Positions 8,336 to 17,309 of a stretch of 64,000 nucleotides of DNA are shown here, in pieces; position 1 is the stretch's first letter, and each line of letters starts with the position of its first letter. Source of the stretch: Streptomyces termitum (GTDB lineage: Bacteria > Actinomycetota > Actinomycetes > Streptomycetales > Streptomycetaceae); NCBI RefSeq assembly GCF_014650175.1, contig NZ_BMUL01000010.1:186001-250000 (forward strand). Reading direction: 5' to 3'. The notes beneath the pieces were generated by a model. That model was given only the letters and a program-made list of their open reading frames with translations, had not been told where the DNA came from and made no database searches. A program made the translations under genes and the position numbers.

Positions 8336-10621
8336 ATGCCTCAGCCCTTCGTTATGCCGGATTTCTATGTCCCGTATCCGGCGCGGCTCAATCCGCACGT
8401 GGAGGCCGCCCGGACGCACACCCGGGACTGGGCGCGCGCGAGGGGGATGCTGGAGGGCTCCGGCGTCTGGGAGCAGGCCGACCTCGACGCCCACGACTAC
8501 GCGCTGCTCTGCGCCTACACCCACCCGGACTGCGACGAGGAGGCGCTGAACCTCGTCACCGACTGGTACACGTGGGTCTTCTTCTTCGACGACCACTTCC
8601 TGGAGGTCTTCAAGCGTACCCAGGACCGGGCGGCCGGCAAGGAGTACCTGGACCGGCTGCCGCACTTCATGCCCGCCGACCCGGCGGCCGGCATGCCCGA
8701 CCCGGTCAACCCGGTCGAGGCCGGCCTCGCCGACCTGTGGCGGCGCACCGTCCCCGCCATGTCCGACGGCTGGCGCCGCCGCTTCGCCACCGCCACCGAG
8801 GCCCTCCTCAACGAGTCCCTCTGGGAGCTCGACAACATCAACGAGGGCCGGATCGCCAACCCCCTCGAATACATCGAGATGCGCCGCAAGGTCGGCGGCG
8901 CCCCCTGGTCCGCCGGACTGGTGGAGTACGCGGCCGGTGCCGAGGTCCCCGACCGGGTGGCGCACTCCCGGCCGCTGCGGGTCCTGTGCGACGCCTTCTC
9001 CGACGCCGTGCACCTGCGCAACGACCTCTTCTCGTACCAGCGCGAGGTCGAGGAGGAGGGCGAGAACAGCAACGGCGTCCTCGTCCTGGAGCACTTCCTC
9101 GGCTGCTCCACCCAGGAGGCCGCGAACACCGTCAACGACCTGCTCACCTCCCGGGTCCAGCAGTTCGAGAACACCGCCCTCACCGAAGTGCCCCTGCTCG
9201 CCGCGCAGGAGGGCCTCACTCCGGCCGAGTGCGCCGCCGTCGCCGCGTACACCAAGGGACTCCAGGACTGGCAGTCCGGCGGGCACGAATGGCACATGCG
9301 CTCCAGCCGCTACATGAACGAGGGCATGGCCGACGGGCCGGCCGCCCTCCCCGGTCCCCCCGGCCTGTTCGCGCCCTCCGTCCACACCCTCTTCGGACGG
9401 CCCGCCGAGGCCCGGCTGCGCGCCCTCACCCACACTCCCCACCAGCCCGTCGGCCACAGCCCGCTGCCCGACTTCGACCTCCCCTACCCGCTGGCCCTCA
9501 GCCCGCACCACGCCGAGGCCAAGCGCCGCTCGGAGGACTGGGCGGAGGCGATGGGGCTCCTCGACGACATCTGGGACCGGCCCCTGATGGAGGGCTTCGA
9601 CCTGGCGCTCTGCTCGGCCGGCATCGACCCCGACGCCACCCTGGAGGAGCTGGAGCTCAGCGCCCTCTGGCTGACCTGGGGGACCTACGCGGACGACTAC
9701 TACCCGCTGGTCTTCGGGCGGGCCCGCGACCTGGCCGGGGCCCGCGCCCAGACCGCCCGGCTGAAGGCGTGCCTGCCGGTCGACGACCCGGCCGCCGCCC
9801 CGGGCTTCGCCGCCAACCCGCTGGAGCGGGGGCTCGCCGACGTGTGGGCGCGCACCGCCGGTCCGATGTCGCCGCGGGCCCGGGCCGAGCTGTGGAGCGC
9901 CCTCGACCGGATGCTGGAGAGCTGGCTGTGGGAGCTGCACAACCAGCTCCAGCACCGGGTGCCCGACCCGGTCGACTACGTCGAGATGCGCCGCAGCACC
10001 TTCGGCTCCGAGCTGACCCTGCTGATGAGCCGCCTGCGCGCGGGCGACGTGCTGCCGCCGGAGCTGCTCGCCTCCGGCACGGTCCGCAGCCTGGAGGACG
10101 CGGTGTCCGACTACGGGGCGCTGATCAACGACCTCTTCTCCTACCAGAAGGAGGTCGAGGTCGAGGGCGAGCTGCACAACGGGGTGCTGGTCCTGGAGAA
10201 GTTCTTCGACGTCGACCGGGACACCGCCGCCGGGATGGTCCACGAGCTGATGCGCGGCCGGCTGCGCCAGTACGAGCACCTGAAGGAGCGTGAGGTGCCG
10301 CTGATGTACGCGCACTTCGGGCTCGGCGCCGAGGGCAGGGCGGCCTTCGAGGCGCGGCTGCGGGAGCTGGAGGAGTGGCTGGCCGGCGTGCTGCACTGGC
10401 ACCGCAGCGTCCGCCGCTACGGCCCCGGGGACGTGCGCGCGGGCGCCGGGACGCCGCTCCTGCGGCGGGCACCCGGGGAAGGCGCCCCGGCGGTGACCGG
10501 CGCGCCCGTCGTCCCCGCCGCCTCCGCGGCCGCCGTCGCTCCGGAGTGGACCACGGCGCGGGGGCTGGGCACGGCGGCGGCGCGGGTCGCGACCGCCTTC
10601 GCCGGCGCGCCGACCGCCTGA
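8336..10621 (+). CDS. geoA: bifunctional germacradienol/geosmin synthase
   Basis: A 761-residue protein (relatives are about 725-770) made of two class I terpene synthase domains. The N-terminal domain (about 1-330) has the Mg2+ motif FFFDDHFLE near 85 and the NSE-type motif NDLFSYQREVEEEGE near 229. It converts farnesyl diphosphate to germacradienol/germacrene D. The C-terminal domain (about 375-720) has DDYYP near 454 and NDLFSYQKEVEVEGE near 597 and completes conversion to geosmin with loss of acetone. Sequence such as GGHEWHMRSSRYMNEG is diagnostic for this enzyme. Start ATG 8336 (GGAAAGG 13 nt upstream); an ATG six codons later is possible. A 40-residue Ala/Pro tail follows the second domain. 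The gene is monocistronic and shares a strong convergent terminator with the next gene. Product: the earthy odorant of streptomycetes. Confidence 0.96.
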   Translation: MPQPFVMPDFYVPYPARLNPHVEAARTHTRDWARARGMLEGSGVWEQADLDAHDYALLCAYTHPDCDEEALNLVTDWYTWVFFFDDHFLEVFKRTQDRAAGKEYLDRLPHFMPADPAAGMPDPVNPVEAGLADLWRRTVPAMSDGWRRRFATATEALLNESLWELDNINEGRIANPLEYIEMRRKVGGAPWSAGLVEYAAGAEVPDRVAHSRPLRVLCDAFSDAVHLRNDLFSYQREVEEEGENSNGVLVLEHFLGCSTQEAANTVNDLLTSRVQQFENTALTEVPLLAAQEGLTPAECAAVAAYTKGLQDWQSGGHEWHMRSSRYMNEGMADGPAALPGPPGLFAPSVHTLFGRPAEARLRALTHTPHQPVGHSPLPDFDLPYPLALSPHHAEAKRRSEDWAEAMGLLDDIWDRPLMEGFDLALCSAGIDPDATLEELELSALWLTWGTYADDYYPLVFGRARDLAGARAQTARLKACLPVDDPAAAPGFAANPLERGLADVWARTAGPMSPRARAELWSALDRMLESWLWELHNQLQHRVPDPVDYVEMRRSTFGSELTLLMSRLRAGDVLPPELLASGTVRSLEDAVSDYGALINDLFSYQKEVEVEGELHNGVLVLEKFFDVDRDTAAGMVHELMRGRLRQYEHLKEREVPLMYAHFGLGAEGRAAFEARLRELEEWLAGVLHWHRSVRRYGPGDVRAGAGTPLLRRAPGEGAPAVTGAPVVPAASAAAVAPEWTTARGLGTAAARVATAFAGAPTA

Positions 10622-10653
10622 CGCTGACGCACTACGGTCGGCGCACGACGGCG

Positions 10654-10689
10654 GAAGGGCCGGTCCCGGGTGTCCGGGGCCGGCCCTTC
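10654..10689. terminator. bidirectional terminator between geoA and the S4-domain gene
   Basis: A 16-bp stem, GAAGGGCCGGTCCCGG against CCGGGGCCGGCCCTTC, with one G-T pair and loop GTGT, sits between convergent genes 33 nt from the geoA stop and 10 nt from the S4-gene stop. Confidence 0.85.
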
Positions 10690-10698
10690 GGCGCGGGT

Positions 10699-11064
10699 TC
10701 AGGGGCGGCGGCCGCGCAGTTCGTCGATCTCGCGGCGCTCCCGCTTGGTGGGGCGGCCGGCGCCCCGGTCGCGGACGGCGGCCACGGCGACCTGCTCGCG
10801 CGGCGGCGGGGGCGGGCTGTTGTCCACATACGCCTCGGCGGCAACCGGCGGGCCGACCCGCTTGGCGTGGAGCTCCTTGACCTCGACGATCCGCTCCCGG
10901 CCGCCGTGGAAGATCCGTACCTCGTCGCCGGGCTTGACCGTCTGGGCGGGCTTGGCCCGCTCGCCGTTCACCTTGACGTGCCCGGCCCGGCAGGCCGCGG
11001 CGGCCTGGGAGCGGGTCTTGGTCAGCCGGACCGCCCAGACCCAGGCGTCGACGCGCGCGCTCAT
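10699..11064 (-). CDS. RNA-binding S4 domain protein (Hsp15-like)
   Basis: A 121-residue protein from ATG 11064 with a G-rich ribosome site upstream. An S4 RNA-binding fold covers residues 1-60 (RVDAWVWAVRLTKTRSQAAA, then AGHVKVNGERAKPAQTVKPG). It is followed by a basic C-terminal tail (GRPTKRERREIDELRGRRP). Family knowledge: Hsp15-type S4 proteins bind stalled 50S subunits or rRNA, and the actinobacterial versions are short like this one. It lies 17 bp downstream of the hypothetical gene on the same strand and is probably co-transcribed with it. Confidence 0.85.
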   Translation of the reverse strand: MSARVDAWVWAVRLTKTRSQAAAACRAGHVKVNGERAKPAQTVKPGDEVRIFHGGRERIVEVKELHAKRVGPPVAAEAYVDNSPPPPPREQVAVAAVRDRGAGRPTKRERREIDELRGRRP

Positions 11065-11081
11065 CGGCCCCGCTCCCCCGC

Positions 11082-11579
11082 TCAGCCCTGCTGGAACAGC
11101 TCGGCGGGCAGCGGCTTCAGCAGCGCGTACAGGTCGTCGGTGATCGGCCGGTCCCAACTGGCGATCGTCACCAGGACGTTGTCGCTGCGGTCGAACTGGA
11201 CGCAGGAGATCCGGCTCTCGGAGAGCTTGAGGCGGCGCACGATGAGGAGGTTGTCGCCCTGCATGACGGGGACGTCCTCGGTGCCGACCACCTCGACCGG
11301 CTCGTCGTTCTCCAGGGCGGCGAGGAGCTGGGCCACCTCGAAGGGGATCTGGCCCTCGGCGAGCTCCCGGGCCGGGGAGCCCTCCGGGAGGTTGCCGATG
11401 ATCATCGCGGGGCCGCGACCGCCGAAGAGGTCGTAGCGCAGGAAGACGCCCTGGCAGGAACCGTCGGGAGCGGGGAGCAGACCGGCGCCGAGATTGCCGG
11501 GCCAGTCGCCCGGGTCCATGGCCAGGACATCGAAGTCCGGGCCCGCGGGAGTGGCGCTGCGGCGGCGGAGGAAGGACAT
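11082..11579 (-). CDS. conserved hypothetical protein
   Basis: A 165-residue protein starting at ATG 11579 (MSFLRRRSATPAG). No signal peptide or membrane helix is visible. The body has alternating beta-strand character (SCQGVFLRYDLFGGRGPAMI, LLIVRRLKLSESRISCVQFD, VLVTIASWDRPITDDLYALL) and ends LPAELFQQG. I recognise it as a conserved streptomycete hypothetical but know no function. Only a weak ribosome site precedes the ATG. The next gene downstream is the S4 protein, 17 bp away, suggesting a two-gene operon. Confidence 0.75.
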   Translation of the reverse strand: MSFLRRRSATPAGPDFDVLAMDPGDWPGNLGAGLLPAPDGSCQGVFLRYDLFGGRGPAMIIGNLPEGSPARELAEGQIPFEVAQLLAALENDEPVEVVGTEDVPVMQGDNLLIVRRLKLSESRISCVQFDRSDNVLVTIASWDRPITDDLYALLKPLPAELFQQG

Positions 11580-11658
11580 ACGGCCATGGTACGTGCCCGG
11601 GGCCGGGGCGCGGCGCCGGGTTCCTCCGTCCCGGCGCCGCGCGGACCCGTGCGGCGGC

Positions 11659-14600
11659 TCAGTCGTCGGCTTCCGCCCCGCTCGTCCCGCTCGTCCCGTC
11701 CGTTCCGCCCGGGGCGCCCTGCCGCTTCCCGCCGGCGGCGGGGCGGGACAGGGCGTGGGCGAGGCCGGAGCGGTCGGTGCCCAGCTTGCGGTAGACGGCG
11801 GAGAGCAGGCGGGCGGCCGCGGCGGGGTCGGTGTCGAGGGCGGCGGCCGGGTCCTCGTCGCGCAGGACGGCGTCGGCGGCGGCCCGCTCGCGGGCGGTGA
11901 GCGAGTCGCCGTCGGCGGTGTGCAGGGCGCGCGGGCGCAGTCCGGCCGCGGCCAGCTCGATCCTGGCCTCGTCGGCGAGGCCGTCGGCACCGCAGTCCTG
12001 GGCGGTCTCCAGGCCCCGGTAGAGGTGCTCGGCGGCTTCGGCGTGCCGCTCGGTGCGGCGGAGGGCCGCGCCGAGGGCGACGAGGGAGCGGGCCAGCTCG
12101 TAGGCGGCCGGGGACTGGTCGAGCCAGTCGACGGACTCCTCCAGGAGCTTGATCCGTTCGGGTCCCTCGGAGACCTCGGCGGTCACCCGGAGCGCCTGGC
12201 CGATCGCGGACGGCGCGCCGTACTGGCGGGCGCGGGCGACGGCCTCGTGCGCGGTCGCGAGGGCCTGCGACGGGGAGGTCGCGGCCTGGGCGAGGGCGAG
12301 GTGGAGCTGCCAGGGGCAGCAGGAGGGGTTGCGCTTGCCGCGCGGATCGAGGCGGCTGGCCGATGTCGGCGAGCGCGACGGCGGCCTCCTCGGTGCGGCC
12401 GGTGGCGAGGAGCAGTTCGGCGTGGACGGTCTCGCAGTCGGGGATGGTGACGGCGGCGGGGAACGGCTCGCCGAAGGAGTGCTCGCGGGCGACCTGCTCG
12501 GCCTGGGCGGTACGGCCCCGGGCGATCAGGACCTCGATCATGACGCCGGTCGCGTACCAGAGGGCGGGGGTTCCGGTGCCGACGCGCTCGGCGAGGCGGA
12601 GTCCGGCACGGGCGAAGTCCTCGGCCTCCATGAGGCGGCCGCGCCGGAAGCGGATGTAGCCGATGAGGGTGTACGCGAAGGCGAGGTGGGCGCCGCGCCA
12701 GCCGCGCTTCTCGAACTCGGCGGTGCCCGCCTCGAAGAGTTCCTCGGCGCGGCCGGGCCGATCGGCGTAGAGGTGGAGGAGGGCGACCAGGACCGGGACC
12801 TCGAAGCCCCGGCTCTCGTCGGCCCAGCTGAGGCCGCCTTCGAGGGCGTGGGCGGCGTACTTGAGGGCGACGGAGGAGGGTTCGGCGCGCAGGGTGGCGT
12901 CCCAGGCGCGCAGTCCGATGATGTAGCGCTCGGTGACGCCGGGCTCGGCGGTGTCGCGGCCGACGAGCCGGTCGGCGAGATGGGCGAGGCGCCGGGAGCG
13001 GGCGGGCGACTCGGGTTCGTCGGCGCGCAGGGCGTCCCACATGAACTTCTCGGCCTGGGTGCGCAGCCGGGTGCGGGCGTCGGCGGTCTTGGCGATCTCC
13101 TCGCCGAGGAGTTCGGTGGCCTCGACGAGGCGGTCGCTGTGGGCGAGGACCTGGGAGAGGCGGTAGACGATGCCGGGGCGCAGGGCCGGGTCGGCGGAGG
13201 GCTCCTCAAGGGCGGCGCGCAGGTGGTTGACGGTGGTGGCGGGTTCGGTGAGCAGTGAGGCGGAGCCGAGTTCGAAGAGGACGGCGGCGCGCTCGCGGGC
13301 GGCGGGAGGTTCCCGCAGGGCGCGGGCGAGGTGCCGGCGGGCCGCGTCGGGCGCTCCGGCGCGGAGGTTCTCGCGGGCGGCGGCGCGGAGCTGGGCGACG
13401 ACCCACGGGTCGCTCTCGGGGTGGGTCTCCAGGAGGTGGCGGCCGGCCGCGGCGGGGCCGAGTCCGGCGTCGATGACGCAGGAGGCGGCCTGGCCGTGGA
13501 AGGCGACGCGGATCGCGTCGGGGATGGAGCGGTAGACGGTGCTGGCGATCAGCGGGTGGACGAATTCGAGCGGGCCGCCGGGGACGGTCTCCTCGGCGAG
13601 GACGCGGGCCTCCCGGAGGCGGGCGGCGCAGTCGGCCACTGACTCGTCGCCCAGCCCCGCGACGGCTCCGGCGAGTCCCGGGGAGATCTCGGTGCCGAGG
13701 ACGGCGCAGGCCCAGGCGAGGCGGACGGTGGAGGTGCCGAGCCGTTCGAGGCGGGTGACGAGGCCGCTGCCCTTGAGGGCGGCGGCGAGGTCGCGGAGTT
13801 CGCGGGCGCCGTCGGCGGTGGGGTCGAGGCCGCGGTCGCGGACCTTGGCGACGAGTTCGACGGTCTCGAAGGGGTTGCCCGCGGTGACGGTCCAGAAGTC
13901 GCGGCAGAAGGCGTCGTCGGCGTGGTCGCCGATCCGGTCGCGGACCAGGCGGGCGACGGCGTCGGCGGTGAGCGGGGCGAGGCCGTGCGGGCGCTGTCCG
14001 GACCGGTGGCCGGTGAACTCGACGGCTTCCTCGGGGAGTTCGTCGGGCCGGTAGGCGACGACGAGGAGCATGGGGAGGTCCTCGGCGCGCGGGGTGAAGG
14101 AGTTGAGCCAGCCGAGGGACTCGGGGTCGGCCCAGTGGGCGTCGTCGAGGACGACCACGAGCGGGGCGCGGCGGACGGCGAGGTGGTTGAGGACCCAGTC
14201 GAGGCCGTCGCGCAGGCCCTGGGGGTCGGGCGGGGAGCCGGCGGCGGCGCGCAGTCCGAGGGCGGGGCCGACGATGTCGTACCAGGAGCCGAGGCGTTCG
14301 CGGAGTTCGGCGTCGGAGGCGTGGATGAGCTGGGGCTGGAGGAGCTGGCGGGCGACGTGGAAGGCGACGCGCTGCTCCTGGTCGCCGCCGCGGGCGGAGA
14401 GGACGGTGCAGCCGCGGGCCGCGGCGCGGCGGCGGATCTCGGCGAGGAGGGTGGTCTTGCCGAATCCGGCGGGCGCGGCGTAGGCGAGGAGGCCGCCGCG
14501 CCGGGCGGGGGCGTCGGGGACCTCGGGCTGGCCGGTGCGGCCGTGCAGCGGGATGACGTGGGCGACGCCGGGCCGGCGCGGAGCGGGGACGCGCTCGGGG

Positions 14601-14746
14601 CGCGCGGGCGGAGCGGGAGGAAGGGGCGGATCGGCCTGGGTGATTCCGGTCAGGAGGTCGAGGGCCTCCTCGGCGGCGTCCAGCGCCGCCTCCCGTTCGA
14701 AGAGGCCGAAGCCCTGGCGGCCCGGCCTGCCGTCCTGTCGTGCCAC
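11659..14746 (-). pseudogene. LAL-type (large ATP-binding LuxR-like) regulator, frameshifted, degenerate HTH
   Basis: Start taken at GTG 14746 (GTG 14761 also possible). An AAA/STAND ATPase module has Walker A APAGFGKTTLL near residue 95 and Walker B VVVLDDAHWADPESL near 200, then a long TPR-like helical region, the architecture of LAL regulators. The frame is intact to VALADIG near 12361 and then shifts by one base: expected coding resumes as SRLDPRGKRNPSCCPWQLHL if one C is removed from GGCCAGCCGCC. From there the second frame runs cleanly to 11659. The C-terminus LTARERAAADAVLR...LLSAVYRKLG aligns by eye with a LuxR HTH (LTxRE...VYRKLG) but its recognition-helix region is replaced by an Ala/Asp-rich stretch. 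This is either a recent pseudogene or a sequencing error in an otherwise healthy gene. A regulatory target cannot be inferred. Confidence 0.75.
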
Positions 14747-14907
14747 GTTCCACCCCCACACAGGGGGCGCGAACCCGGCGCACGGTCGGGGCGCCGGGGC
14801 CGATCACCCCGCGAAAAGCCCAGCGTACGCCGGAACGCGCCCCCTGTAACCGCATTGGCGCAATGGCTTCCGATGGGCTATAGGACGATCGACCGGGAGG
14901 GACGTGA

Positions 14908-14948
14908 CCGACTCGGATCACGTTCGACGAACGAGTGTTCTGAGTCGG
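14908..14948. promoter_or_regulatory. imperfect inverted repeat upstream of the GH89 gene
   Basis: The 315-bp space between the LAL gene and the GH89 gene holds an extended inverted repeat. Outer arms CCGACTC and GAGTCGG are perfect. Inner parts GGATCACGTTCG and CGAACGAGTGTTC pair with a few mismatches around a central A. It lies about 115 bp upstream of the GH89 start and could be an operator for a sugar-responsive regulator. I see no other structure in this gap. Confidence 0.4.
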
Positions 14949-15061
14949 CGCCCGCCGTTCCGCTTGCGTGTCGCCCTTGACCAACAACCTGGCAAATACT
15001 CCCATATGACGGGCGATCAGTCCATGATCGCCGCCGGTCCCATGAGGGGAAGACCCGACCC

Positions 15062-17302
15062 ATGCGTCCATCGCTCTCCCGTGCCCGGTCCTGGACCGTG
15101 CGCTCCGTGTGCTCCCTCGCCCTGTGCGCCACCGCGCTCGCCGCGCTGCCCGCTCAGGCGCCCGCGCAGGCCGTGACCTCGCCGGCCGCGGGCTCCCCCG
15201 CCGCGGGCGCGTACACGGTGGACGCGGCCCGGGCCGCGGTGGCGCGGCTGCTGCCCCGGCACGCCGACCAGTTCGAACTGGTGCTGGTGCCGCGCACGTC
15301 CGCCGGCGACCGGTTCACCCTGACGGGTTCGGCCGGGCGGATCCGCGTCGTCGGCACCACCCCGGCGGTGCTGCTGCGCGGCGTGCACTGGTACCTGAGC
15401 TACACGGCGGGGGTGGACCTCGGCTCGCCCGGGGACAGCGTCTCGGCACTGCCGGCCCGGCTGCCCGCGCCCGCCGGGACGGTGACCCGCTCGGCCTCGG
15501 TGCCGCACCGGTTCGCGCTCAACGACACGGACGACGGCTACTCGGGGGCGTACCGGGACTGGGACGCGTACGAACGCCAGATCGACCTGCTCGCCCTGCA
15601 CGGGGTGAACGAGGTCTTCGTGCAGATGGGCGCCGAGGCCGCCTACCTGGCCGCCTTCCAGGAGTTCGGCTACACCGGCGACGAACTGCGGAAGTGGATC
15701 CCGGGCCCCGCGCACCAGCCGTGGTGGCTGATGCAGAACATGTCCTCGTTCGGCGGCCCGGTCACCGACCAGCTCGTCGCCCGCCGGGCCGAGCTGGGCC
15801 GACGGATCGTGGACCGGCTGCGGGAGCTGGGCATGACGCCGGTGCTGCCCGGCTATTTCGGCACCGTGCCGCCCGGCTTCACCGAGCGCAACCCCGAGGG
15901 CAGGGTGGTTCCGCAGGGCCGGTGGATCGGCTTCGCCCGGCCGGACTGGCTCGACCCGCGCGGCCCGGTCTTCGCCCGCGTGGCGGAGTCCTTCTACCGC
16001 CACCAGGCACGGCTGCTCGGCACCACCTCCATGTACAAGATGGACCTGCTGCACGAGGGCGGGAAGCCGGGCGACGTGCCGGTCGGCGAGGCCGCCGCCC
16101 GGGTCCTCGGCGCGCTCGACGCCGCCCGGCCCGGCGCGACCTGGGTGCTGCTGGGCTGGCAGCGCAACCCGAAGGCCGAACTCCTCGCGGGCGTGGACAC
16201 CTCGCGCCTCCTCGTCGTCGACGGCCTCTCCGACCGGTACGACGGACTGGACCGGGAGGCGGCCTGGTCGGGCACCCCGTACGCCTTCGGCACCATCCCC
16301 AACTTCGGCGGGCACACCACGATCGGCGGCAACACCTCCGTGTGGACGGAGCGGTTCGAGGCGTGGCGGACCAAGCCCGGCAGCACCCTGCGCGGCATCG
16401 CCTTCCTGCCGGAGGCCACCTCCGCCGACCCGGTGACCTTCTCCCTCTTCACCGAACTGGCCTGGCGGGACCGGCCGGTGGACCACGCCGCCTGGTTCGC
16501 CTCCTACGCGGCCCGCCGCTACGGCACGCCCGACCCGCACGCGGCACGGGCCTGGGAGTGGCTGCGCCGGGGGCCGTACGCGACCGCGTCGGACGGCTGG
16601 AGCGAGTCGCAGGACAGCCTCTTCACCGCGCGCCCGAGCCTCACCGTGACGACCGCCGCCTCCTGGGGGCCGAAGGCGATGCGCTACGACGCGACGACCG
16701 TCGAGCGGGCCCTCGACGAACTCCTCGCGGTGGCGCCGGGGGCCCGCGCCACCGACGCGTACCGCTTCGACCTGGTCGACACCGCCCGGCAGGCGCTCAC
16801 CAACCGCAGCCGGGTGCTGCTGCCCCGGATCAGGGCCGCCTACGAGGCCGGGGACCTGACCGCCTTCCGGGCCCTGGCCGCCGAATGGCGCGGCTCGATG
16901 AAGCTCCTCGACGAACTCCTCGCCAGCGACCGGCGGTTCCTGCTCGGCCCCTGGCTGGAGCACGCCCGCTCCTGGGGGCGGAGCGACGCGGAGCGGGCGA
17001 CGCTGGAGTTCGACGCCCGCTCGCTGCTCACCACCTGGGGGCACCGGGCGGGCAGCGAGGCCGGACTGCACGACTACGCCAACCGCGAGTGGTCGGGGCT
17101 CGTCTCCGACTTCTACGCACCCCGCTGGGACGCCTACCTGACCTCCCTGGAAACCGCGCTGACCACCGGGAAGGCGCCCGTCGCGATCGACTGGTTCGCC
17201 CGGGAGAACGCCTGGAACCTGCGGCGGAACGCCTATCCGGTGACGCCCCAGGGCGACCCGGTGGCCCTGGCGGCGAAGGTCCGCGACCGGCTGCGCGCCT
17301 GA
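15062..17302 (+). CDS. secreted alpha-N-acetylglucosaminidase (GH89, NAGLU family)
   Basis: A 746-residue protein from ATG 15062 (GAGGGGAAG upstream). Residues 1-37 form a Sec signal peptide (VCSLALCATALAALPAQAPA). An N-terminal NAGLU domain (residues about 45-130) precedes the TIM-barrel (about 150-480) with family-typical NDTDDGYSGAYRDWDAYERQ, LALHGVNEVFVQMGAEAAYL and WKPG-like turns. An all-helical C-terminal domain follows (TARQALTNRSRVLLPRI). GH89 enzymes remove terminal alpha-1,4-linked GlcNAc, for example from heparan-type or mucin glycans. The gene stands alone and is convergent with the thiolase operon with only 7 bp between stops and no separate terminator. Confidence 0.9.
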   Translation: MRPSLSRARSWTVRSVCSLALCATALAALPAQAPAQAVTSPAAGSPAAGAYTVDAARAAVARLLPRHADQFELVLVPRTSAGDRFTLTGSAGRIRVVGTTPAVLLRGVHWYLSYTAGVDLGSPGDSVSALPARLPAPAGTVTRSASVPHRFALNDTDDGYSGAYRDWDAYERQIDLLALHGVNEVFVQMGAEAAYLAAFQEFGYTGDELRKWIPGPAHQPWWLMQNMSSFGGPVTDQLVARRAELGRRIVDRLRELGMTPVLPGYFGTVPPGFTERNPEGRVVPQGRWIGFARPDWLDPRGPVFARVAESFYRHQARLLGTTSMYKMDLLHEGGKPGDVPVGEAAARVLGALDAARPGATWVLLGWQRNPKAELLAGVDTSRLLVVDGLSDRYDGLDREAAWSGTPYAFGTIPNFGGHTTIGGNTSVWTERFEAWRTKPGSTLRGIAFLPEATSADPVTFSLFTELAWRDRPVDHAAWFASYAARRYGTPDPHAARAWEWLRRGPYATASDGWSESQDSLFTARPSLTVTTAASWGPKAMRYDATTVERALDELLAVAPGARATDAYRFDLVDTARQALTNRSRVLLPRIRAAYEAGDLTAFRALAAEWRGSMKLLDELLASDRRFLLGPWLEHARSWGRSDAERATLEFDARSLLTTWGHRAGSEAGLHDYANREWSGLVSDFYAPRWDAYLTSLETALTTGKAPVAIDWFARENAWNLRRNAYPVTPQGDPVALAAKVRDRLRA

Positions 17303-17309
17303 CCGGGGC

